From an uncultured Treponema sp. (GTDB taxonomy: Bacteria > Spirochaetota > Spirochaetia > Treponematales > Treponemataceae), in NCBI GenBank assembly GCA_937900125.1, contig CALCEK010000075.1, positions 1 to 5,464 of the forward strand: a DNA stretch of 5,464 bases, given 5' to 3'. A model generated the notes under the pieces. It was not told where the DNA came from, did no database searches, and was given only the letters and a program-made list of their open reading frames with translations. Of this stretch, positions 1 through 4,987 are shown piece after piece (the first letter of the stretch is position 1; every line of letters starts with the position of its first letter). The position numbers and the translations under genes are program-made.

Positions 1-25
1 TCCCTACACGACGCTCTTCCGATCT
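1..25 (+). other. Illumina TruSeq read-1 adapter remnant
   Basis: These 25 bases match exactly, from memory, the 3' end of the universal Illumina TruSeq/read-1 adapter, ending in the diagnostic GCTCTTCCGATCT. Genomic or metagenomic insert starts at base 26. This is synthetic sequence left by incomplete trimming and not part of any organism. It also shows that the left edge of the window is the end of a contig built from poorly cleaned reads, which bears on the other abrupt joins seen here. Confidence 0.97.
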
Positions 26-347
26 CAAAAAACATTTGAAAGGGATTCTCCGGCTTGTCAATGACAAGTTGCGCCTTTTTCTTTTCCGCGATTTCAAAGA
101 GCGTCTCACAGGAAATAACGTTCATATAATACCGCTCCGTACCTTGCTCCCCGGACAACTTCCGAATATAAGCCTGACACTTTTGCAGACTGGTGAACGC
201 CATCAGCGTACCGTCCTCATACAGGACGCCTTCCACGGCGCGAACCTTGTTTGAGCGCGGCGGCTCAATGGTAAAAAGGTCCGCGTCCAGCAGAATGTCT
301 TTGACAATATCCCAGTCTTCCTCGCTTCTATGCGGCTTCTTCAGCAT
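26..347 (-). CDS. Partial SseB-like domain protein, probably from a foreign fragment
   Basis: A minus-strand frame stays open from an ATG at 347 to the left edge of the insert, about 107 codons, with no stop. The product begins MLKKPHRSEEDW. It contains a stretch with a short beta-strand pattern (VEGVLYEDGTLMAFTS, then YYMNVISCETLFEIA and QLVIDKPENPFQMFF) that resembles the SseB N-terminal domain found in many Firmicutes proteins of unknown role; this assignment is by feel and tentative. Composition (about 52% GC, G/C-rich third positions) differs clearly from the roughly 40% GC genes to the right. The ATG lies inside the last codons of pfk, has no Shine-Dalgarno sequence, and an in-frame TAA lies eight codons upstream. 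The true start may therefore be missing, and the ATG may be an accident of a chimeric join near 330-350. The frame continues into the adapter, so the C-terminus is lost. Confidence 0.55.
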
Positions 348-350
348 TTT
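328..350. other. Probable chimeric junction at the 3' end of pfk
   Basis: The GC-rich foreign frame and the AT-richer pfk gene meet here. Reading right to left, pfk runs to a TAG at 330-328, while a second, quite different frame starts at 347 and carries typical protein sequence leftward. A 20-base overlap of two genes is possible in nature. The composition change and the adapter at the end of the same short piece make an artificial join more likely. The exact breakpoint cannot be fixed, and the last 10-15 residues of pfk may be partly foreign. Confidence 0.6.
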
Positions 351-1704
351 TGTGTAAACGCTCAGTTACGGTATTTATATTGTTTACCATATAAACGGGC
401 TGCAAAGTTGCGTCAAGACAGTCGCGCCACAAAGAACTTTCTGGGTCAACAGTATTGCGCTTTAAAGTTGCCATTGTTATTGGAATATGAACATATTTAT
501 CATGTACAAGTCCAATAACGATTTTTGTTTTTCCTGCCATTGCTGCGTGAACTGCATTATTTCCAAGACGCTCACAATAAATTGAATCGTTTGCGGTTGT
601 TACAGCGGCTCTTACTTCGTAACTTGGGTCAATGTATTTTAAATTGATATGAACTTTGCGAGTTGCAAAATATTCTGTAATTCGGTCGCGCAAATATACG
701 CCGATGTCCGCCAACTTTTTGTTTCCAGAAGCATCCGTCTGGTTTGTAGTAGTGAGCAATTCTTGACCCGCACCTTCGGCGACAACGATAACGGCGTGGT
801 GTCGGCGTTCAAGGCGGTCTTCGAGATGCGCAAGGAATCCATTCGGACCGTCAAGGTCAAAAGGAACTTCTGGAATCAGACAGAAATTTGCTTCGTGACT
901 TGCAATAGCAGCGGCGGTTGCAATAAAACCAGATTCTCGCCCCATTAATTTGACAAGTCCGATTCCGTTAATTTGCGAATGGGCTTCCATGTGGCAAGAG
1001 TTGATTGCTGTTGTTGCTTTTTGAACCGCAGTTTCAAATCCAAAAGAGCGGTCAATAAATTCAAGGTCATTGTCAACTGTTTTTGGGATTCCAACAACAG
1101 CGATTTTTAATCCGCGTTTTTCGATTTCATTTGCAATATCAAGTGCCCCACGTTGCGTTCCATCGCCCCCGATTATGAACATCACATTGATATTCAGTCG
1201 TTCGATAGAATCAACAATATCTGTAACACGGTCGCCACCACCGCGTGAAGTTCCCAAAAACGAACCACCAATTTTATGTATAGTGTCAACATTGTCTGGA
1301 TTGAGTTCAACAGTGTCAAATCCTTCTTCAGTGAAAAATCCTTTGTACCCAAAACGAATGCCACGAATCCTGCGAACACCATAGCGATTCCATAAACAAC
1401 GAACAACTGCACGAATAACATCGTTCAAACCAGGACATAAGCCTCCGCAAGTACAAATTCCCGCTGTAACATGGGCAGGATTAAAATAGATGTATTCGCG
1501 AGGACCAGCTTTTTCCATAAGATTTGTGGTGTCGTTTGCATCGCCCAAATCATCTTCAAAGACATTTACTAGATTGCGAACGTGAGATGTATCTTTTACA
1601 TACGCCGCTCTAAAATCACCATGTCCTAACGCTAATTCAATGGGGGAGTGAACTTTACATTCGCCCAAAGATTCAACTGAAAAATCATACTGTATCTTGC
1701 CCAT
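328..1704 (-). CDS. pfkA: 6-phosphofructokinase, clade X type, probably ATP-dependent
   Basis: Cytoplasmic glycolytic enzyme that phosphorylates fructose 6-phosphate to fructose 1,6-bisphosphate. The 458-residue product has the family landmarks in order: the glycine loop CGGLCPGLN (86-94), GTSRGGGD (151-158), GGDGTQRGA (179-187), PKTVDND with the catalytic Asp211 (207-213), MGRESGF (254-260), VAEGAGQ (308-314) and the sugar-phosphate motif IDPSYEVRA (358-366). The length and the long N-terminal extension before the first glycine loop match the roughly 450-residue group that includes trypanosomatid PFKs and one of the two spirochaete paralogues. Position 182 is Gly (GGDG). Pyrophosphate-dependent enzymes usually have Asp there (GGDD), so ATP use is inferred despite the Lys in PKTVDND. 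The start ATG has a good AAGGGG ribosome site (1715-1710) five bases upstream. A structured leader precedes it. The last residues sit in a suspected chimeric join and should be treated with care. Confidence 0.93.
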   Translation of the reverse strand: MGKIQYDFSVESLGECKVHSPIELALGHGDFRAAYVKDTSHVRNLVNVFEDDLGDANDTTNLMEKAGPREYIYFNPAHVTAGICTCGGLCPGLNDVIRAVVRCLWNRYGVRRIRGIRFGYKGFFTEEGFDTVELNPDNVDTIHKIGGSFLGTSRGGGDRVTDIVDSIERLNINVMFIIGGDGTQRGALDIANEIEKRGLKIAVVGIPKTVDNDLEFIDRSFGFETAVQKATTAINSCHMEAHSQINGIGLVKLMGRESGFIATAAAIASHEANFCLIPEVPFDLDGPNGFLAHLEDRLERRHHAVIVVAEGAGQELLTTTNQTDASGNKKLADIGVYLRDRITEYFATRKVHINLKYIDPSYEVRAAVTTANDSIYCERLGNNAVHAAMAGKTKIVIGLVHDKYVHIPITMATLKRNTVDPESSLWRDCLDATLQPVYMVNNINTVTERLHKNAEEAA

Positions 1705-1726
1705 AAAAACCCCTTAATAGACCTGT

Positions 1727-1745
1727 TCGATAACTTTGTTATCGA
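1727..1745. repeat. Perfect stem-loop just upstream of the pfk ribosome site
   Basis: TCGATAAC (1727-1734) and GTTATCGA (1738-1745) form an 8-bp perfect stem with a three-base loop. On the minus strand it ends 11 bases before the pfk Shine-Dalgarno, so it would be the last hairpin of the pfk leader. It has no T-run on either strand and so does not look like an intrinsic terminator. Confidence 0.75.
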
Positions 1746-1757
1746 GCCAGATGACGA

Positions 1758-1790
1758 GTTTTAAGCCGCTGTAATAGCGCGACTTAAAAC
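1758..1790. repeat. Two-tier stem-loop in the pfk leader
   Basis: GTTTTAAG (1758-1765) pairs perfectly with CTTAAAAC (1783-1790). Inside it CGCT (1767-1770) pairs with AGCG (1776-1779) around a five-base loop, with a small asymmetric internal loop between the tiers. No terminator-like T-run follows on either strand. It is the middle one of three consecutive hairpins upstream of pfk and may be part of a dispersed repeat or a structured leader. Confidence 0.75.
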
Positions 1791-1807
1791 ATCACATTTC
1801 AAAGTAG

Positions 1808-1837
1808 CCTGTTCTGAAACTGAAGTTTCCGAACAGG
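1808..1837. repeat. Long stem-loop in the pfk leader
   Basis: CCTGTTC (1808-1814) pairs with GAACAGG (1831-1837). After one mismatch (T1815 against C1830), GAAAC (1816-1820) pairs with GTTTC (1825-1829) around the tetraloop TGAA: 12 pairs in total. The outer arm is repeated at 1721-1729 as ACCTGTTCG, so an alternative 9-bp pairing of 1721-1729 with 1830-1838 is possible. It would be incompatible with both this hairpin and the one at 1727-1745. Confidence 0.75.
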
Positions 1838-1863
1838 TTTAATGTATTCTGATGCGTTCTAAT

Positions 1864-1892
1864 AGAATAGACTGTTGGCGTAAAAAAATCAA
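1864..1892 (-). promoter_or_regulatory. Candidate sigma-70 promoter for pfk
   Basis: On the minus strand TTGATT (1892-1887) and TATTCT (1869-1864) each match the -35 and -10 consensus at four of six positions, with the ideal 17-base spacing. Transcription would start near 1857 and give a leader of about 150 bases holding all three stem-loops. Such weak matches occur by chance in AT-rich DNA, so this is only a candidate. Confidence 0.4.
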
Positions 1893-1924
1893 TAGACCTA
1901 TTTAGAGCATAAAAATCAAATTTT

Positions 1925-1997
1925 CTAAAATATTCGGAGATTTTTTGGGGTAGACACCCCCCTGCACTGAACTGCCCCTCAGAATGACGATTTTTAG
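1925..1997. repeat. REP-like intergenic element
   Basis: A 73-base element bounded by imperfect inverted ends: CTAAAA-tat-TCG (1925-1936) against CGA-t-TTTTAG (1988-1997). Inside is a GGGGT/ACCCC hairpin with an AGAC loop (1947-1960). On the minus strand it reads CGTCATTCTGAGGGG, followed further on by AATCTCC. This is the general pattern of the dispersed GTCATTCTGAG repeats I recall from spirochaetes and other bacteria. No reading frame of note crosses it. It lies 25 bases after the pyrF stop and might protect or end the pyrF transcript, but no terminator T-run is visible. Confidence 0.55.
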
Positions 1998-2022
1998 CAG
2001 TACTCGGGCAAAGCTTTATTGC

Positions 2023-2937
2023 TCAAATTTGCTCTTTTGCTTTTAAGAGTTCTTGTTTTGCGTTTAGCATTGCTTTTTCTGCGGCATCGCCAATATCTTC
2101 TAAAGTTAAATTATCGTTTTCAGATTTTTTTAAGCATTCTGGGGATTTTTTCCATGCACACAAAATTCCGCGCGAGCTGTTTACTGTTCCGCCAGCTTCT
2201 TGCAAAAGTCGGGCTGCAATTTTTGCATCTCCACCTTGCGCTCCATAACCTGGAATGAGAAAAAATACCGATTTATGATTTTGCCGTAGCGTAAGCGCGT
2301 CATTTTCTTGGGTACAACCAACGACGGCTCCAACGGGACTGCACGTTTGTTCGGGGTAGAAATTCTTAAAATCGTCTGAAAGTGAATTTAATTTTTCTCC
2401 AACGCGGCTAAGGACAGTTTTTCCGTTTTGTAAAAGTTGATTTTCAATATCTTCCATTCCAGGATTGCTTGTCCGCAAAAGTACAAAAATGCCTTTTCCG
2501 TTTTTACAATACGACAAAAATGGTTCAAGAGAGTCAAATCCCATATACGGATTTATAGTGATAATATCGCTTTCAAAATCGCCAGAAAAATGCGCGTCCG
2601 CATAGGCTTTGGCTGTTGCCGCAATGTCGCCACGTTTTACATCACTTATGCGAATAAATCCCGCATCTTTAACTTCTTTGAGCGTTTTTGCGTACACTTC
2701 CATTCCAGAAAGTCCCATTGCTTCGTAATAGGCAATTTGAATTTTAAAGCAACAGGCACTTTGCGTTTTTTTTGCGCGGCTGATTATTTCTTTGTTGTAG
2801 GCAAACACCGCATCTTGCGCGGAAGAATAATTTTTTAGCACTGAGTGCGGAATATAATCGGGCGAAGTGTCTAGTCCAATGCAAAGTGGACCATTTTTTT
2901 GTGCCGCTTCTTGTAAAATTTGCATATTGTGTTTCAT
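2023..2937 (-). CDS. pyrF: Orotidine 5'-phosphate decarboxylase, type 2
   Basis: Catalyses the last step of de novo UMP synthesis, decarboxylating OMP, in the cytoplasm. The 304-residue product has the landmarks of the longer (mycobacterial-type, subfamily 2) PyrF: GLD with Asp22, FKIQIAYYE around 64-72, the catalytic DVKRGDI (99-105, with Lys101 and Asp104), NPYMG (129-133), LLRTSNPG (153-160), VVGCTQ (205-210), the phosphate-binding IPGYGAQGGD (228-237) and NSSRGI (253-258). The chosen start is the ATG at 2937. An in-frame ATG at 2994 would add 19 non-conserved residues and overlap the preceding gene by 38 bases, whereas family members start close to the QEAAQKNGPLCIGLD segment. There is no Shine-Dalgarno sequence, but a good extended -10 box lies six bases upstream, which fits a leaderless transcript. 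No other pyrimidine genes are nearby. Length and motifs suggest an intact enzyme. Confidence 0.95.
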   Translation of the reverse strand: MKHNMQILQEAAQKNGPLCIGLDTSPDYIPHSVLKNYSSAQDAVFAYNKEIISRAKKTQSACCFKIQIAYYEAMGLSGMEVYAKTLKEVKDAGFIRISDVKRGDIAATAKAYADAHFSGDFESDIITINPYMGFDSLEPFLSYCKNGKGIFVLLRTSNPGMEDIENQLLQNGKTVLSRVGEKLNSLSDDFKNFYPEQTCSPVGAVVGCTQENDALTLRQNHKSVFFLIPGYGAQGGDAKIAARLLQEAGGTVNSSRGILCAWKKSPECLKKSENDNLTLEDIGDAAEKAMLNAKQELLKAKEQI

Positions 2938-2943
2938 AATGAA

Positions 2944-2972
2944 AGTATAGCACAAATTATTTGTGTTTTCCA
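2944..2972 (-). promoter_or_regulatory. Candidate pyrF promoter, leaderless type
   Basis: On the minus strand TATACT (2949-2944) is preceded by TGC, making an extended -10 box. TGGAAA (2972-2967) lies 17 bases upstream as a -35 with four of six matches. The -10 ends six bases before the pyrF ATG, so transcription would begin at or next to the start codon. This explains the missing ribosome site. The promoter overlaps the last codons of the upstream zinc-ribbon gene, so pyrF can probably be transcribed on its own. Confidence 0.55.
2951..2965. promoter_or_regulatory. Operator-like palindrome in the pyrF promoter spacer
   Basis: CACAAAT-T-ATTTGTG is a perfect 7+7 palindrome centred on one base. 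It lies wholly between the candidate -35 and -10 boxes of pyrF and spans the stop codon of the zinc-ribbon gene. A dimeric repressor bound here would block the promoter. It is not followed by a T-run on either strand, so it is less likely to be a terminator. No regulator is named. Confidence 0.5.
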
Positions 2973-3379
2973 CATTCTGTGCAGCCCGTAACAACTACGT
3001 GTTTTTTTCCAGTGGATTTGTTAAAAAGTCGAGCGGTAAGATACCCATTTTTTAGCGGAACTTCTTTGTGGCAAACTGGGCATATTCTTTTGATTCCTGG
3101 CTGCAAAATTGGATAGCAATGCGGGCAACCGTAAACGGCACAAAATTGGTCTGGAACATTCATTGGGCGGTAAACGCGACTTACAATATCTTCTCCCTGC
3201 AAAAGTATGCTTTTGCAAAGCGGACACGCAACGTTTGTAGACTTTTTTGTGGGATTTTTTTGCGCGGGATTCGATTCTGAAAAAAGAGTCCCCCTGTGGC
3301 GTTTGACAAAAAAAGTCAACAATAAAATAATCAGAACTGCCGATACCCCTAGCAGTATTGCATTGAGTAAATCCCCCAT
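2957..3379 (-). CDS. Membrane-anchored double zinc-ribbon protein, unknown function
   Basis: A 140-residue protein that I do not recognise as a named family. Residues 4-25 form one hydrophobic helix (LLNAILLGVSAVLIILLLTFFV) followed by basic KRHRG. This suggests an N-terminal anchor with the rest in the cytoplasm. A polar linker (30-50) leads to nine cysteines: C52/C55, C80, C85/C88, C100/C103 and C133/C136. The four CxxC knuckles pair naturally as two zinc ribbons (52/55 with 85/88; 100/103 with 133/136). The downstream pyrF start lies 19 bases beyond its stop. No Shine-Dalgarno sequence precedes the ATG at 3379, but a -10 box six bases upstream suggests a leaderless message. Regular cysteine spacing and preserved frame support a real gene. 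The function could be nucleic-acid or protein binding, and nothing here decides. Confidence 0.82.
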   Translation of the reverse strand: MGDLLNAILLGVSAVLIILLLTFFVKRHRGTLFSESNPAQKNPTKKSTNVACPLCKSILLQGEDIVSRVYRPMNVPDQFCAVYGCPHCYPILQPGIKRICPVCHKEVPLKNGYLTARLFNKSTGKKHVVVTGCTECGKHK

Positions 3380-3385
3380 AAAAAT

Positions 3386-3414
3386 AATGTACCAAAAAAG
3401 AATTTATCGGACAA
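3386..3414 (-). promoter_or_regulatory. Candidate promoter of the zinc-ribbon gene, leaderless type
   Basis: On the minus strand TTGTCC (3414-3409) and TACATT (3391-3386), each matching consensus at four of six positions, are separated by 17 bases. The -10 ends six bases before the ATG at 3379, the same geometry as upstream of pyrF. The element lies in the 150-base divergent gap shared with the chemotaxis gene. Confidence 0.4.
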
Positions 3415-3479
3415 GTCTGTTTTTTTACCCTAACAGCCACAAATTTGAAAAAACACTTTTTTTTATTTAAAACTTGCTG

Positions 3480-3520
3480 TACAATAGATTCGAGAGAATG
3501 TTTTTACTACTTTAGGGGGA
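3480..3520 (+). promoter_or_regulatory. -10 box and ribosome site of the chemotaxis gene
   Basis: TACAAT (3480-3485) matches five of six -10 positions; the region where a -35 should be is a plain T-run, so no -35 is called. AGGGGGA (3514-3520) is a strong Shine-Dalgarno sequence nine bases before the ATG at 3530 and fixes that start. I do not see a well-spaced flagellar sigma-28 promoter on this strand. Confidence 0.5.
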
Positions 3521-3529
3521 TATTTTTTT

Positions 3530-4915
3530 ATGGAAAACCAATTAAAATTTGAAAAACCTGGTGCTGCGGTTTACCTATTGAATTGGTGTATGTTTTTGGT
3601 AACTGCCGCTTATGCTATGGTTTTGGCCTACCTTGTAGGAACTTTTAAATCGGTTTCGCAAATGATGCGGGTGCTTTATTCTTGGCCGTGCATTATTTAC
3701 TACGTGATTTTGCTTGGCGCGAATTTTTATATTCAGCAAAAGTCAACGGCGGTTTTTTGCGCTTACGATGGCACCGAAGAATCCTACAAAAAATGTATGC
3801 CCTACTATCATTTAGAGGCGATTTTTAACGTTTCTACTCCGATTATCGGGGCGGTTGTTTTGCCGTTAGTTGTGATTTTTGCGGCGCGTCTTGCAAATGA
3901 AGAAATCGGGTCTTACAGGCTTATCTATGCAAATATAAATGCGGTGTCTTTTGTTGCAGTTTTCTTCTATTTAACATGGATTGAACTTTGGGAAGAATGG
4001 CTTTGCTTTTTGCCGCTCAAAGATAATGACGTAAAATTTGGCGTTACAAACCGCATTATGACGATTACAGGGCTTATGTTGCTCGGTTCATTTGCGGGTG
4101 CGTTGAGCATTTTTGTGATTGTCATTGAGAAAAATGCAAGCGTGGCAGCCGATGTTAATCAAATTACAACGATTTACATTAAAAAACTTTTGCCTATTGC
4201 GATTTTATCGCTTGTTTTGGGAGTCGTTGATATGTACATTTTGTGCGGATATTTGATGAAACGTTTGCACAAAATAAATGCCTTTAGTGCGCGGCTTGCA
4301 AATGGCGATTACACATCTTCTGAAATTGAACGGCGAAGTCGTGATGAAGTAGGGCTTGTTGTTACCTATATAAATTCATTTTATCGAGCGTCAAAGTCTT
4401 TGCTAGAAGGAGTTGGAAAAAGTGTAGACAGTACCCGCCAAGTTGGAAACGATTTGAATGCAAATATGACTCAAACTGCGGCAACGGTTCAGCGCATTGT
4501 TTCTAACATAAATTCTGTGCGCGACCAAATGTCAACTCAAAGTGAAATTGTGGACGGAGCTACTGATGCGGCAGAAAATATTCGTTCTTGCATAAACAAA
4601 TTGACTGATAATATTAGATTGCAGGGACAAAATGTTGAAGAAAGCTCTGCGGCGGTTAAAGAGTTAGTCCAAAATGTTCAAGGTGTTACAGAAACACTCG
4701 GCAAAAATGGAGTTACGGTTGGCGAGCTTGGAAAAGCCTCCGATGTTGGTCAACGCCGTGTAGAAGATGCGGTTAGTATGGCGCAAAAAATATTGTCGGA
4801 ATCTACAGGACTTTTGGAAGCGTCTAACGTTATTCAAAATATTGCGGAACAAACAAATCTTCTTGCAATGAATGCGGCAATCGATGGAAAAAAAAGAAAA
4901 AAGTGTAACTTATGA
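3530..4915 (+). CDS. Methyl-accepting chemotaxis protein, truncated at the signalling tip
   Basis: Inner-membrane chemoreceptor that would signal to CheW/CheA. About six hydrophobic segments (roughly residues 12-38, 51-68, 101-121, 137-152, 177-199 and 219-243) replace the usual large periplasmic sensor domain. A HAMP-like region follows (about 244-297, with LANGDYTSSEIERRSRDEVG), then coiled-coil signalling sequence up to IQNIAEQTNLLAMNAAI (435-451). In this family that motif continues into EAARAGE and a further 100 or more residues. Here it changes at once to DGKKRKKCNL and a stop. The native sequence therefore ends near base 4884; bases after that belong to another fragment, and the 461-residue length is artificial. 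Without the rest of the hairpin tip the protein could not couple to CheA. The N-terminal part looks normal, with a strong ribosome site. A real truncation is possible, but a chimeric join fits better. Confidence 0.9.
   Translation: MENQLKFEKPGAAVYLLNWCMFLVTAAYAMVLAYLVGTFKSVSQMMRVLYSWPCIIYYVILLGANFYIQQKSTAVFCAYDGTEESYKKCMPYYHLEAIFNVSTPIIGAVVLPLVVIFAARLANEEIGSYRLIYANINAVSFVAVFFYLTWIELWEEWLCFLPLKDNDVKFGVTNRIMTITGLMLLGSFAGALSIFVIVIEKNASVAADVNQITTIYIKKLLPIAILSLVLGVVDMYILCGYLMKRLHKINAFSARLANGDYTSSEIERRSRDEVGLVVTYINSFYRASKSLLEGVGKSVDSTRQVGNDLNANMTQTAATVQRIVSNINSVRDQMSTQSEIVDGATDAAENIRSCINKLTDNIRLQGQNVEESSAAVKELVQNVQGVTETLGKNGVTVGELGKASDVGQRRVEDAVSMAQKILSESTGLLEASNVIQNIAEQTNLLAMNAAIDGKKRKKCNL
4880..4890. 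other. Probable chimeric junction inside the chemotaxis gene
   Basis: The conserved MCP tip codons for NAAI end at 4882 and the sequence then switches to AT-rich DNA (about 27% GC over 4901-5100, against roughly 37-40% before). The break falls in the middle of one of the most conserved motifs of the family, in a reading frame otherwise intact. A second, unrelated reading frame begins at the same place. Confidence 0.75.
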
Positions 4916-4985
4916 ATATTTTTCTGATGAAAAGAAATATGCTTCCGGCATATTTTTATGCGAAAATATATTTAAGGAAGTATAA
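4884..4985 (+). CDS. C-terminal fragment of an unidentified protein
   Basis: A frame open from the junction to a TAA at 4983-4985 encodes a short piece containing VTYEYFSDEKKYASGIFLCE and ending NIFKEV. It ends two bases before the thioesterase ATG, the tight spacing expected of an operon. An ATG at 4884 exists, but what precedes it is chemotaxis-gene sequence and no ribosome site is present, so this is more likely the 3' end of a gene whose front is missing. The strand-like pattern could fit the last strands of a hotdog-fold dehydratase, which would suit the thioesterase next door, but this is weak. Confidence 0.4.
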   Translation: MEKKEKSVTYEYFSDEKKYASGIFLCENIFKEV

Positions 4986-4987
4986 AA

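Noticed and set aside
36..254. Plus-strand 72-codon frame
   Set aside because: It lies opposite the SseB-like minus-strand frame, has no recognisable motif or ribosome site, and is best explained as a shadow.
639..1421. Several frames of 73-104 codons inside pfk on both strands
   Set aside because: All lie within the conserved pfk coding sequence and have low-complexity or unrecognisable products.
1947..1960. GGGGT/ACCCC hairpin as an intrinsic terminator of pyrF
   Set aside because: In the direction of pyrF transcription it is followed by an A-run, not a T-run, so it was kept only as part of the REP-like element.
2437..2838. 133-codon plus-strand frame inside pyrF
   Set aside because: It is antisense to a clear, motif-complete pyrF and has no ribosome site or family features.
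2938..2994. Longer pyrF start at 2994
   Set aside because: It adds 19 residues unlike the family, overlaps the upstream gene and lies upstream of the best promoter. The ATG at 2937 fits family length.
3401..3430. CCGATAA on the minus strand with an upstream TAAA, resembling a flagellar sigma-28 promoter
   Set aside because: Spacing between TAAA and TCCGATAA is about 12 bases instead of 15, and it points at the zinc-ribbon gene, not the chemoreceptor.
3021..3440. 139-codon minus-strand frame overlapping the zinc-ribbon gene
   Set aside because: Same strand, different phase; the competing frame has a membrane anchor and four regularly spaced CxxC pairs, while this one shows no organised features.
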